64,000 nucleotides of DNA from contig FN649740.1 in assembly GCA_000310025.1 (NCBI GenBank), forward strand, positions 900,336 to 964,335, read 5' to 3'. The notes under the pieces were generated by a model. The model was given only the letters and a program-made list of their open reading frames with translations. It did no database searches and was not told the DNA's origin. Of the stretch, positions 1 through 23,599 are shown piece by piece. How positions within the stretch are numbered: the stretch's first letter is position 1; each line of letters starts with the position of its first letter. Made by a program: the position numbers and the translations under genes. Origin of the DNA: Ectocarpus siliculosus. Lineage: Eukaryota > Sar > Phaeophyceae > Ectocarpales > Ectocarpaceae.

Positions 1-3000
1 GGTGGAACGTGAGGTTTTCTGGTGTGCGGTTTCTTGCTGTAGCCCTTTCTTGCCCACAGACCTAGCATGCCGTGCCGTGTCAGATCAGAGCTAGCAATCC
101 TCGCTGCCAAAGAGAGCACGGCAACAAAGAGAGTAAAGCAGCAACAAGCTGCTGTTCCAAGAGGAGTAATGAGCAAGTGAGTCTTCATCAGGGTCTTCAA
201 GGACTATCTCGCGTGTAAACCTCACAACGCGACAAAAAACGCCGGCTTTTGATTTTTTTTTTTTGTGCATTCTTTTTTCGTTATTCTCGAAACAACAGAA
301 GAATCTTCGCACCCGGGGAGCACGGTGACGCTCTTCTGCCGGAGAGACTTTCGGCGGTACTTGCGGTGGAAACAACGGGAGCTGGCAAGCCAAGACGACG
401 AGAGGAGAAAAGGCGAACAGACGAGGTGGGTGCGAGCAAGCGCAAGTTTTGGGCGCACGGTGAAATGCGGAATTTTCTACGTGTTTGTTGTAGCTCTCCT
501 TCGCGTGGTTGGAGTTTTTTTTAAAACCCCTTTCCTCCCCCTCGTGGGGTCAATGGTCTATCGACTTCGGCGTTTACGTGAGTACACCCCCCCCTATCTT
601 TCCCCCCCCCTCTCCTCTTGGAGGAGTGTTTGAGCCGGGTAGGGTTTCTTTCAGCTTACATCGATGGTGTTGCTGACATCTCTGCAGCCGCATCATTGGG
701 ACGGCGTGGTGGACATGTGTCATGCAGCAAACACACCTATAACAGCTGCAATTGCTGCCGCCGCCGCCGCCGCTCCTGTTAATGTTTTTGTTCGTATGGG
801 CGTCTCCAAGCCCAGATGACATTCACACACAAAAACGGATTTCAGTCACACGGGTGAAAATGATGGTGATGGTATTGAGGGTAATTATTTTGGGAGTGAG
901 GAAGGAGAAGGAAAGGGAGGGCCGCGATGCGTGCCATGCTTAACACCATCCTCCTGTGACCGAATTGCAACCTTGATGCGACTTCGGCGGGGCCGTTTCC
1001 CAAGAGGCCCTTCATTCGTTCATGGGCTAAGATGACGTCTCGAAATTTAGAGAGCAGTGCACCGTACTATCTGTGAGAACAGAATTCCACTGCTGTGGGC
1101 TGCTGCGATTGTGACGAAACCAACAGCATGCCTGTCGAAGATGCCGCAGATGCATCCCAACAGCTGTTCGAGCTTTTCGTTTTTTCCTTTCCCGTTGCGC
1201 CGCGCCTTCGCCCTAGCTTGCTCCCCTTCTGTCGAACGCCCTCCCCAAACCTATGTCTGCTGCATTGTTCCACCCCGTAGTTTCTACGTGGCATCGGTCC
1301 TGGGCCACCAATCACAAGACAACAATCAATATTGTTCTTTATCGATTACCCACGAAGGAGGATACCTTGAGCAACATCCCCCCCCCTCCGCCCCCCCCGG
1401 TGTTTTGCCATCGGGATTGGGTTTTCGTCGCTTGGCAACGACGTTGTAAAACAAGCCAAGTCACTTCGTGAACTCGGCAACCAGGTTACCGTTTTTTTTT
1501 TTACCTCTGTTTTTTTTTTGGCGGTAACCATAATGGTGGTCGAGTAGATTATGTTGTGCGGGGTCGAGAAGCCTCACTCCGAGCATGGGGGATGATCGCA
1601 CCACGTTGTGTTAAAATGGTCAAGCATCCTCGAGGCAGTTACACAGTGCTTACAACTGTCTCTGGAAGTGAAAGCACCAGAAAATAAATTAAGTCATACG
1701 CAGCTGTCATTCGTATGCAAGGAAGTAAGCACAAGATGCCGAACACCCTTAGCAGGATGCAGCTCACCCTTCATGCGACTCGCCGAATACTTCACGGCGC
1801 TTCGCGCTTGGTGATGTGAGAGCCTGGTCCGGTGAGAACCCGGCGTGCTCCGTCCCGGCTTTGTAGGGATGCGAGGTCAACGGTCTAACGACTACGCCAT
1901 GCACGACTATGAGTACACCCCCCGGCTCAAGGGGTTCGGGGACGGCTCTCAAATGCAATGCCGCAGCCGCACCCGAAAACAACCACAGCCGGGGTTGAGG
2001 AGGTTCTCTTGGTCACCGAACCGTCCCGTTTTTTTCACTTCCCTCCACACCTCTTTCTTTCGTTGGCCCTGTTTCCTGACCCTCCCACCTTAAAAAATGT
2101 GACGCAAGTTCAGGGCGAGGAAGACGTTCTCGAGCATCATCGCCAGCAACGACAGGCGTTAAGTCAATTTATACTGAGTGCATCATAGAACGTGTTTTTG
2201 GGAAATTGTCTTGTCCGTTCATGCGCATGTTGTCCGTTTCATGGTGTTGGTTCTCGTCTCTGATTGGGGGACTTGTGTCTTTTCGAGGCCGGTCCGTTGG
2301 CCTTGCTCTTGCCGTTCGTGCGGGATTAAAGTTTATGGGTATGGATGGGTATAACCAGGGCGGCTGCGTCGCCAAGGATCCAGATTTTGACGGAAGTGAT
2401 GCGTTTGTTTTGATTGTCCGATGTAGTGTTGAGGTGAACGTGCGATGGAATTATGATTGTGGTGTTTGTAGATCAAGAGGCGATAGGGCAACTACGGCTT
2501 TGCAAGGGGTGGTGCTTCGGAGTGCGTACGCTCTTTGGGCGAGAGATTTGGAAGGTCGTCTTCCAACCCCTACCAAGTCTAGGGTGTGCGAGATGGGGGA
2601 TGGGACTCCTGGCGTCGAGATTTTGAGGCAGCGAAACCCCTCTGCTCTTCCTGATATGAGACCAACCGAGGTGCCTTTGATCCATGTCGGTTTGCTGCCT
2701 TTGTGCGTCAGCGATGGAAGGGCCAACCCTATCAAGAGGGACTAGGGACTCGCGAGAGAAGTGGGTGGGGGCAGGCACGAGGGTGCGTATTTGCAAGGCC
2801 TAAACAAAAAATTGTGTGCTAGTTGTTACTCAGTCTTTACGGGAAATTAAGGGCAAGAAACGGCTTCTTGTTCAAGCGGGCTCTCCTTACAGGGGGGACC
2901 ACAGTGGATATTTTGGAGCGGGGCATGTTTTTGTTATGTTAACGTTTAATTAGTGCTATCTTTTGTAGCAGATGGAGTTTTGTCGCGTACAGTGACGCGT

Positions 3001-4350
3001 TTGGTGAAAAGTGCCCTAGCCTGTACCATTTATCCTTTTTTGCGCTCACCGCAAACCAGGATTTTTTTTATCTAGTAGTACGTTGTAGGGCTTAGTAGGG
3101 GGTAAAACTCGAACGCACTCATTCACCATTTACTGCTGTGAGATTGTTTTCATTAGATACATCGTGGGGTTAGGAGGACACTGGTTGTGGTACAGGGATG
3201 TCTCGGCCGATGATGCTGCAGCGTGGATATTTATCCTTGCGCGCGAAGCTAAAGACCTCGACGAGACGGGATCGGTTGGTTTTTTCGGCAAATTTCGAGC
3301 GCGCGTTTCACATGTGTGCGAGATCAGGGGTGGCGACGAGAGTCGGCGTGCGAAACCAAGCGGATGCCGTTTTTGGAATGGGGCTTGTTTTTGTGAAACC
3401 AGCTGCGCCACCATAATTTTTGGTCATTGCCGAAGGCAAACCAAGACGAAAATAGTTTTTTTAGTTTTGGGCAACAGTAAGCTGCGCGGAGAGAGGAGTC
3501 CACGGTGCAGCGGCTGTTGCAAGTCGTTTTCATGATTCTCTCTCGTTGGGGCGAATCTCGCAGTGTAGCCATAGCGTTCCAGGGTGGGTGTAGTGCCATC
3601 CCGAGAAGTTGAACGGGGCCCGGTGTTAAGGCGTTGGATAGCACCATCGTGATGTTACCGCGGCTATTTGACTCAAGGCGTGGAATGTGGCGTGTCATCG
3701 CGTAGATGGCAACGTGCAGCACTTCTGGGCGAGAGGGAACAACTTAATTTAATTAGTTCAAAGCACACAAGCCCCGGAATACTATCCTCGAACAAAATGC
3801 GCACGCATCCCCACTATGCCAACAGCTGACCAACCACGCCCATGCTGAGGTTAGGTTAAGCTGTGGATGAGGCACGACGCTGGAGTGTCGAAAGGGCTCA
3901 AAACCGCACCGCACCTGCCGGTGTCAAGGGGCTCAGTTTCCTGCGGGCGTCGCACGGGGGCGAAATGCATCTGATTCTTGACGCCAAATTGGCAAGAAAG
4001 GAAGAAACAAGTGGCGGCGGCCCGCTTTCCCCTCTCGCTGAATAACTTTGTACCGCTGGAACACAACCCAGAATATGGCTGATCTCGACTTTCTTCTAAA
4101 TAACAAGCACACGTCTAGGTATGGCCGGACGGCTGGGAGGAAGCTAAGAGGCACAATGCTCCAAGGGATGCCTCGGAGAAGGTTTTACCGTGTGAACCGA
4201 GGTCACGGTAAACTTTGCGCACAATAGCTCGGTCTGGTGCTGTGAATAGGCTCCACCTGTTGTTTCGTCTCAAGCCACCCTCGCTCTTCACTACACCCTC
4301 GACAGTTGCACCCCACTGGTGGTGCATCAAAGTCGACACGCCCGTCCACT
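1..4350. other. Left flank, no supported gene
   Basis: No open frame here has recognisable homology, consistent splice sites or coding-like codon use. The longest is a 174-codon frame opened by the ATG at 2221 and closed at 2745 on the + strand. It has no domain I recognise and is overlapped by equally long frames on the other strand, so I do not call it. The stretch carries homopolymer runs of T, A and C and one SINE-like repeat at 1634-1930, listed separately. Confidence 0.5.
1634..1930 (-). repeat. SINE-like dispersed repeat, copy 1
   Basis: This ~300-bp stretch is the reverse complement, with scattered mismatches, of 27590-27888. Read on the minus strand it runs from a TACTCATAGTCGTGCATG end, through a segment resembling RNA polymerase III boxes (a TAGTCGTTAGAC-like A box and GGTTCTCACC, which is GGTTCGCACC in copy 2, as B box), to a CACTGTGTAACTGCCT end. 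Two copies 26 kb apart in opposite orientation show that it is a mobile or dispersed element. The tRNA-derived SINE class is an inference from the B-box-like motif only. Confidence 0.6.
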
Positions 4351-7300
4351 TTACTCCGGGTAGTGGTCGCCCAATCGCAGCACAACCCCGACAGGGCAGT
4401 GATCGCTCACGCCCACCGTGTCCCTGTCCAGCACGAACGCATCGTGCACGCCGTCCCCACCGACAAGCCCCCGCGACGCCAGGCAGTAGTCCAGCCGCAT
4501 CCCTCGGTTAACCGGCCGGTTCCTTGCCCTGACCGACCAGTAGCTGAACACGCCCGTGACTTTCGGGTGCTTCTCTCGGAACGTGTCCACCAAGGAACAG
4601 CCGCTGCCCTCTGCCTTGTTGTCATCGCCGCCGCCGCCTGCCTCCCCCCCCCCTCCGCTCGAAGCAGCCGAAGAACGGAACGAGTCGTCCGCCGCAGACG
4701 TAGTGTCCACGGCGAGGGCGGCCGCGCATGAAGGCGGGGGGTGGCAGCCGAGCAGGTTGACGGCGAAGGAGCTGCGCTCCTCGGGGGTGGTGCCGGCGGC
4801 CTTCCTCGTGCGTTTTTGCTCCGGGTTGTAGAAGTCCACGTCCTCGTGGGCGACGTTCATGTCTCCTGGACGACAGAGACGCAAAACAAGTCGTTGGTTT
4901 CGAAACTCTGAAGCCGTCACTACCAATCACTGCTGTTTTTGAGACTTGGATGCCCCTGTGGCCTATGCAAGCTCCGTAGGCAGTTGCAGCAGAAGACTGG
5001 GCCGAGAACAATGGAGTCGGTAGCAGTACCGTGTAGATCGCGGTCTCCGATCTGAAAATCCCTAGACGGCAGAATATAAGGTGAACAGAGATGTTCTGTG
5101 TGTCGAGCTCTTAGAGCGACTGCAAAACGGGTCGTTGAGACAAGCACTTGGAAAAAAACACAGAAGTAGTACGATATCGTATCTCACAGAAACATCATTC
5201 GTTGGCGTATCCTAACACAACTTACCGACAACGACCACCGGCTTGATCTTCTCCAGATCGCGTACGTACGCAGCGAACGCCTGGTCCCAATCTTTGGTTC
5301 GGAAATCGAGCCTCTTCAGTCCAGCACCCGCGTTCGGCGTGTACACGTTAACCACGAAGGCGACGTCGAGCTCGGCGGTTGTCACCCTGCCCTCCAAATC
5401 ACCCTCCGGGTGTCCGATGCCTCCCCGGACCCCTAGCAGCTTCGGGCAGCCTCTGTGATAGGACATGGAAGGTTGAGACGAAGCGGGTGCTTTTCGGTTG
5501 GCAGCACGTGTTACATTAGATAAGGCACGGTTTCGCCTAACCTCACGTGAGGCACGGACAAAAACGTGTGGCCTGCCTCTGCTTTGGGCTGGTGAGATCA
5601 GAGCAACGAAACCAATGCCATGGAGATCGTGTACGACGCGCATTCCGGGAAAGTCCGCGTGTTGCCGATTTGGATACGGAGACCGCAAGCAACACGCGGT
5701 GGCAAGGGTTGTACCTTTGTTGAGATAGATAGCAAGATGTGGCGTCATCGGTCGAAGGCATCGGAAACTCACCTGCCCTCACCCGCAAGTTGCAGCACGT
5801 TGGTGGCAGTCACAACTATTCCGTGTGCTACACGAGATACTTCCAATTGGTGGTAACCATCGGAGCCAGAAAAAAAGGTGGACGGTATCTCTTGGTAGTG
5901 CAGGGTGAAGCACTGGGTCTGTCATTAGGCCACTCACATGTCCCACGAACGCTTCTTTCGCACGAACAACGCTGTTCCTGCGTACCCTTGCCTCGCCGGT
6001 GGAACGCTGGACAGCCCTGCGTGTGCCCAGAAGACGAGCGGAGAATGGTGAAACATGCTTTCCAGGAGGTGCACCTTTCCGTTGCTACTCTTGTGTGTAG
6101 CATACGGCGGACCTCCATGAGATACTCTCATCCGTTTTCCCGGGCGAAGGAACCTTTTCTGTGGTAGCTAACCCATCGTTCGACATTAGGATGAGACGCA
6201 TTTCCTACTCAAAAACCACGTGAACCGGAGAATGGCCTTGAGAAAGAAATCTCCTGGAAGGTTGTCGCAGAGAGCAATACGTCACGGATATGATCGAGTC
6301 TTCCTATTCGCTCGCATTTTCTAGTGCTTCCAGTCGAGATGTCATCTACGACAGCCCGGCAAAAACGTCTTCGCATGCCGAAGTAGTAGAATGTGTGACG
6401 GTGCAGACAGGCCGGGCAAAACTCACAAATGGTGTCGTAGTCCGGAAGGATCGTCTTGACGATGTCCGCGAAGTTCGAGGTTTGGGGAGGTGTTTTCTTG
6501 CGTCTCGTCTTGCCCGGCGGCGTGCTGGTGGTAGCCGACGTGCGAATTTCCTGCAGTCCGAGTACGTGCGGCCGTTCCTGTGCGATAATGCCCTGGAGAG
6601 CCTGAATGCAACAACGGGGTGTGTTGAGCAAAGATGTGTCGAGCAAAGATGCACCTTAGATGTCTCGGAGGTACGAGGTATCGCACCTACTACCCATTCA
6701 CGACCCACACCATCCGAACAACAAGACGTCGGCGAGACGCCCTTGTAAACACTGTACAACAGCCAGCGATACACGATGAAATCTAAACGACAGTAATCAC
6801 GATGGCAGGACAGTAGAAACGTGTTGTATTCTGCAGGATGCCCCCCCTCCCCTCCCCCGGTTTTCTGCATCACCTGGAAAAAGAGAATCGTGTGCCGAGG
6901 TAAGTATACCATGGGCCTTGTGTAGAGAGTACGTAACAAAGGGAAAAGCGCCGTGCCATTCGAAGGACTCACGAGGCACAGGTATCACAACGACAAGTTG
7001 CGCGTGCGAGAGACTCAACCTGAACGATTTTGACCTACACCCGGAACGGTGGTTGGCGCTGTTTCTTCCATGAGCAACATCGCAGGCAGCACGGTACATG
7101 CGTCGGAAAACTCAGGCGCCAACTCCCAACGCTGCCTCTTTTGTCACCGTCACATGTCCTCGACATACCTTTCTCCCCTCTTCCTTGTCCATCTGAGCTC
7201 TGATTCCGTTCACGTTCCAGGAGAGGACGCGAAGCTGAGGCGTGTAGGGGTGCAGTGGGCGCGGTCTTGTTGTGGTCTGCCTCTCCACATAGCCTTCCGG

Positions 7301-8357
7301 GGTGTCCACCGGCTTACCATGATTCCTCCTCCTTGGTCTTTTCGGCACTGCCAAATACAATAGACGGACGGACGATATCACGATTTTACGCCTTGTAAGC
7401 TGCTGTGTAACGTTCTCCGCATGAATACACGGGTGTATGCGATAGGTCGTGAACAGAGCGCGCACCAGACGGGGATAACGATGGCCAACATCAACACGTA
7501 GTACCGGGTAGGACACCATCGTTTGTGAATAATGGGGGCATGCCCACGGCAGGGAAGGATATGTGTGTTGCCCGCTGGCCATTGGCAGGGGACACTGAAC
7601 CCAAACAACAACTGCCTCGTAATCAGCCATTGCTCTTCAACCTTTGCAGCTGCATTTCGATTGGTTGAACAGGGCGGCGGATCGCAACAGAGTGGCTACG
7701 ATGACGGGGTTGACTAAGATCAGTCGGAACAGGCTACAACAAGCTGCTGTAGTGATACCATCAATCCCGCACGCTGGTTGTGCTCGATAGCACATTGTAC
7801 CATGGTAAAGGAGAGCCGCGATATTATTGGTGTATGTCTTAGCCTTGGGCTGGGATTGTAGCTGGAAAGGGCACTCTGCCAATGATGTAGCGGTGTTTTG
7901 ACTCACCGGGTGCTTCTTGGGAGAACAAACGCTGTATCAAATCCTTCTTCGACCCTGTGGCAGTCTGCCCTCGTCGGCGGGCTTCGTGCCTCAGCTCTGG
8001 CACTGTTAGCCCCTCGAGTTGCAGCTTGGTGAGGTTTTGTTGCTGCTCGGTCATGCCCAATGTCTTGTCGCAGCTAACCCACTTGCCGTCATGCTCAAGA
8101 AATATTGCCTTGCATGCCCCGTCGGTAGCCTCAGTCATCTCGTCTGTTGCTATGCCCCTGGCTTTGGTCATGGCAACAATTGTCCTCGGTCTTTGGCGGC
8201 TGGTAGATCGTCGGAAAGCCGCGGTTTTCAACCTGCCCCTTTGGAAGTTTGCTACACAACGGCGGTGGTACATCTTGTAGGGCGGCAGAACAAGAGCGTC
8301 GGCCGCTGGCGCTCCCGAAAGCAGGTTCCAGGCAACGAAGGCGAGGGTAGCGATCAT
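4351..8357 (-). CDS. SAP-domain AP endonuclease (exonuclease III family, plant ARP-like), 6 exons
   Basis: Class II apurinic/apyrimidinic endonuclease of base-excision repair. It cleaves the backbone 5' of abasic sites. Exons (minus strand): 8357-7907, 7347-7169, 6601-6427, 6016-5938, 5452-5226, 4865-4351. Phases agree at every junction and give 541 residues. Exon 1 carries a hydrophobic start (MIATLAFVAWNLL) that looks like a signal or organelle presequence, then a basic stretch and a SAP DNA-binding motif (LTVPELRHEARRRG). The catalytic core shows SWNVNGIRA, LQEIRTS, YAGTALFVRK, VNVYTPNAGAGL, GDMNVAH, RLDYCLAS and a final SDHCPVG, so the metal, Asp and His residues expected of the family are present. 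Exon 6 holds a Ser/Gly/Asp-rich insertion of about 45 residues after GCHPPPS, which is unusual. The plant protein ARP has the same SAP-plus-nuclease layout. A later ATG in exon 1 (codon 63) is an alternative start. Confidence 0.9.
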
Positions 8358-9261
8358 ACTATCGATACAACGACATGGACTGCAAGAGCAGGGCACGCGC
8401 TGCGATCCGGCTTCTCTCTTAACTCTCCCGCTGTGGCGCTGTGACGCTCCTCGCCTCTTGCCCAGCTCGTGAAGCGCGGAGTTTGGAGATTTGGAGAGCT
8501 GGAGAGGTTCCTCGGTCAACTGAACCCGGTTCGGCGTTGAACCAAAAATGAACTGTAAAACCCGGGGGGGTTAGTCTTGTGTCCCCCCCCCTTTGCCTCC
8601 CAACTCTCACCTTTCACCTCTCACGGCGCTGGAGAGCGCGCGGGGAGGGATCAAAACAACATTGACTGGTGAGGTTGCATTCATGGGGTTGTTCACCTGC
8701 TACACGATGATTTGATGCAGGATGAAATTCAAATCGACTCCTTTATTTCTCTTACATGATATTGCATCCATGGGCGTCATGCAAGTACTTACCGCAGCAG
8801 GATGGTTGCGCGGGTGCCATGCACCCTGCACCAGCTGCCGACGAACAGCGGCCGAGGGCTTGCCATTGTTCCCTTTCTTCGAAGGGGAAAGTGATTGGAA
8901 GGGTGTACGAACAACACGGATGTCTCGTCGTTTCCGTATGTCCAGTCTCGTCCGCGACGCTTGTTGCACCGTCGGCAAGAACATGTGTGCGGTGCACAGC
9001 ACGCGAGTGTCAGGACTACACACATCGGCCTTCCGCTATTAGCCGTAGCGTCCAATATAGAGTAGATTAAACAGAGTCCTCTGCGCTCCTTGCCAAATCC
9101 AGGCACGTGCCAGCAGCGTTCTAGTCCTTGCGCGACTGGCGGGGGGTCCTATGCGAGGTCCACGTGGAGCGTACAGGACCGTAGTCGATCCGTTGTTCCT
9201 CTTCTAGCCTATCGCGTCGCTGCTGTGGTGCATTCATGCCGGTTGGGAGTGCGCATGGCAC
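8358..9261. other. Intergenic gap, probable promoter region of the AP endonuclease
   Basis: No coding frame is supported. The AP endonuclease reads leftwards from 8357 and the next candidate gene reads rightwards from 9262, so both 5' flanks lie here. The frame of AP endonuclease exon 1 stays open to about 8519 but contains no further upstream ATG. I see no clear TATA box. Confidence 0.4.
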
Positions 9262-10567
9262 ATGTATAGTTGCACAACCCAATCATTTATCCCAAGCTCC
9301 CCTGCCGCCGTGTATTGCCCTCCGCCAGCAGCGGGACTCGTCCCACCAATGCCGCCACCACCGCCAAGGCCAAGGCCCAATCGCCGACCACGGCAGGCCG
9401 CTCCCCGAGTCGCCTTTCTCCGAGCAATAGCAACGACGGCGGTCTTCGCAACCGCTGCAAGCACGCGATGGCTGCTGCTGGCGGGTGCTACCGCGACAGG
9501 GCCGGCGGGAGCACGGCGGGGGGGGGCGTTGGTTTTCCGGGTGGAAGGGAGGCCGGACGATCCCGAGTTCGCGCGGGCGTGTGGGGTGGTCAGGGGTCTG
9601 GAGGACCTCTACGGGAAGGAACGGTATCTGTTGCAACCGGTGAGGAAATTAGGCACATAGACCCAACTGCTGTCCTTGGGATTCGCCCGCTGGTCCAGGG
9701 CTGAACTTGGACTCGTGACTCTTGGGCGAAAAGAACATAGAAGTTGAGCGATATTCTTGCGGGAAGAGTGTGCTGCCCGTATACCACGCATTGTGGTGGG
9801 CAAAACTACAAATCTCTGGCACCATGGGACCCCTTTCTGTACACCAGCCACCGGGTCAGACTATAATGAGGGCGCATTCATGTCATGATATCAGATGTTT
9901 CCATAAAAAATCAGATGTTTCCATCCAAACCGTAAGAAAGCACGCGTGCAGGTACAAGTCCATCTAACCACGAATACAGTCGTGTTTCTTGTCCTGGACT
10001 CTCCTTGGTTTTGAGTTTTCACGGGACGCCAGTGTGGCGGTAGAGACTGCTCTACCGACAGATATAATCTCTGTTTTGTCCGGAACCTAGTTGCCCGAAT
10101 GGCATGTCTGCAGCGCATGAAACCTCGCGCTCCCAAAGGGTGGTGACAAAGCGTGCCGTGTCCGGCGACCTTCCCTTCTCCAGGTACCGGTAGAGGACGG
10201 TGGCTCCTCCCATGACCAAGAACAACGGCGAGCCTCCCCTCGACGACGGAGGCCATGGATCCCACGTTGGTTCGGGGGTTCCGCAGGAAGACGGAAGCAA
10301 TCCCCCCAAGGGGGTCCGGCGGGAGAGACGGCTCCACGATCAGCAGTGCTGTGCAGTATCGACCGTGCCCCAGCAGACGATAAGACACAGGCTCAGGGTC
10401 CAGCCGCCGGAGGGCATCTGTCGGCGGCGGAAGAGTCGCCGGCTGCTGTTGCGAACACGAGAGTTGCCATAGGGGGCGTGGATGAGCTGCTGGAGTTCGT
10501 GCGGACCAGCGTCCTGGCCGGGCCGCGGCCGTTTTCTTTCGCGTTTCACGAGCAGTCGCTCGGGTAA
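9262..10567 (+). CDS. Hypothetical protein, two exons, function not recognised
   Basis: Exon 1 opens at ATG 9262 and ends at 9639 before a GTGAGG donor. Exon 2 begins at 10184 after a strong polypyrimidine tract and CAG, and stays open in the matching phase to TAA at 10565-10567 (253 residues). Codon use is GC-rich at third positions, like the neighbouring exons. The N-terminus is Pro-rich, followed by a basic, then Ala/Thr-rich weakly hydrophobic stretch (RAIATTAVFATAAST) that could be an organelle presequence, then ALVFRVEGRPDDPEFARACG. The C-terminal part has a helical stretch, VDELLEFVRTSVLAGP. The TAA overlaps a good donor (GG|GTAAGG), so the gene may continue. Long frames also exist on the opposite strand at 9891-10697. 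No family recognised. Confidence 0.35.
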
Positions 10568-22774
<12,207 letters not shown>

Positions 22775-23523
22775 TGCTCCCGCCCTATCAAGCACGCCCA
22801 GACGAGGAGATGGACGTTTTCTCCTTGTTGTGCGAAAAACAACGCTACGTTTTGCGAAACAGTCGGTATCGACGAAGTGCGCAATGTAATGGAGGGCGGA
22901 GTTTTTTCGTTTATGCGCGTGCAGGGCGGGGGCAAAAGCAGGGGGAGGGGGTGGGTGGCCGTAGGCCCCGAATAGTGAGTATGCTGTGAGGTCTACATCC
23001 CAGTGACAACTTGGCGTGGCGTGTTCAAACAGCGGCTCGTGTGCCTATGTCACGCTCTCAAGGCCGCATGCTGTGATTCGTTGGGACAATGGCAAAGTGT
23101 AACGGTTGGTGTTTAGTCAGTTGTGGCGATAGTCTATGTCAACAACCGCAAGTACCAAAAGAGAGTCGGATCTGGGGATAGCATAGACGGGTGGTCTTCT
23201 TGTCACACTGCTATTCCATCTTTCCATCTCTTTCCCCCCCATAGGATAGGTTGTAGTTGTTAGGTGTATGCTGGATGGTTTCGCCATGCCATTTTCCTGC
23301 TGTTTCCTTACCAAGCTCCAAGCATGTCTTGTGTTGTGTAGCGCCCCCCCCCAGGGCCGTATCCCGGTCCATTTGCGTCACTTTATAAGACGTGAATTTT
23401 GGGAGATAGGCAAGAGAAGCATGTAGTTGATCTTGCTCTCAGCTCTCCAACCGGGGGGGGGGCAAGCGCGACTGGGCTTTGCACGTGGTGCAGTAAAGTA
23501 GGATACACTGGGTCTGGAGAGCT

Positions 23524-23599
23524 CGGCGTGTTGTAATGACGCCGCGGCTAGAGAAACGGAGAAGTACACTCCGGGAGCCGCGGCCGACGAAACACGCCG
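23524..23599 (+). promoter_or_regulatory. SECIS element (type II layout) in the TrxR 3' UTR
   Basis: Helix I: CGGCGTGTT (23524-23532) pairs perfectly with AACACGCCG (23591-23599). The core quartet ATGA (23536-23539) faces CGAC (23585-23588), giving the tandem G-A pairs. Helix II: GCCGCGGCT (23541-23549) pairs perfectly with AGCCGCGGC (23576-23584). AAA at 23554-23556 lies in the 5' internal loop. A small helix III, CGGAG (23557-23561) with CTCCG (23569-23573), closes a 7-base loop. This order (ATGA, helix, AA, mini-helix, GA) is that of eukaryotic type II SECIS elements. It lies about 760 bases after the TAG. Confidence 0.9.

Noticed and set aside
2221-2745. 174-codon plus-strand frame
   Set aside because: No domain, no supporting splice sites and comparable frames on the opposite strand. 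Kept only as a note.
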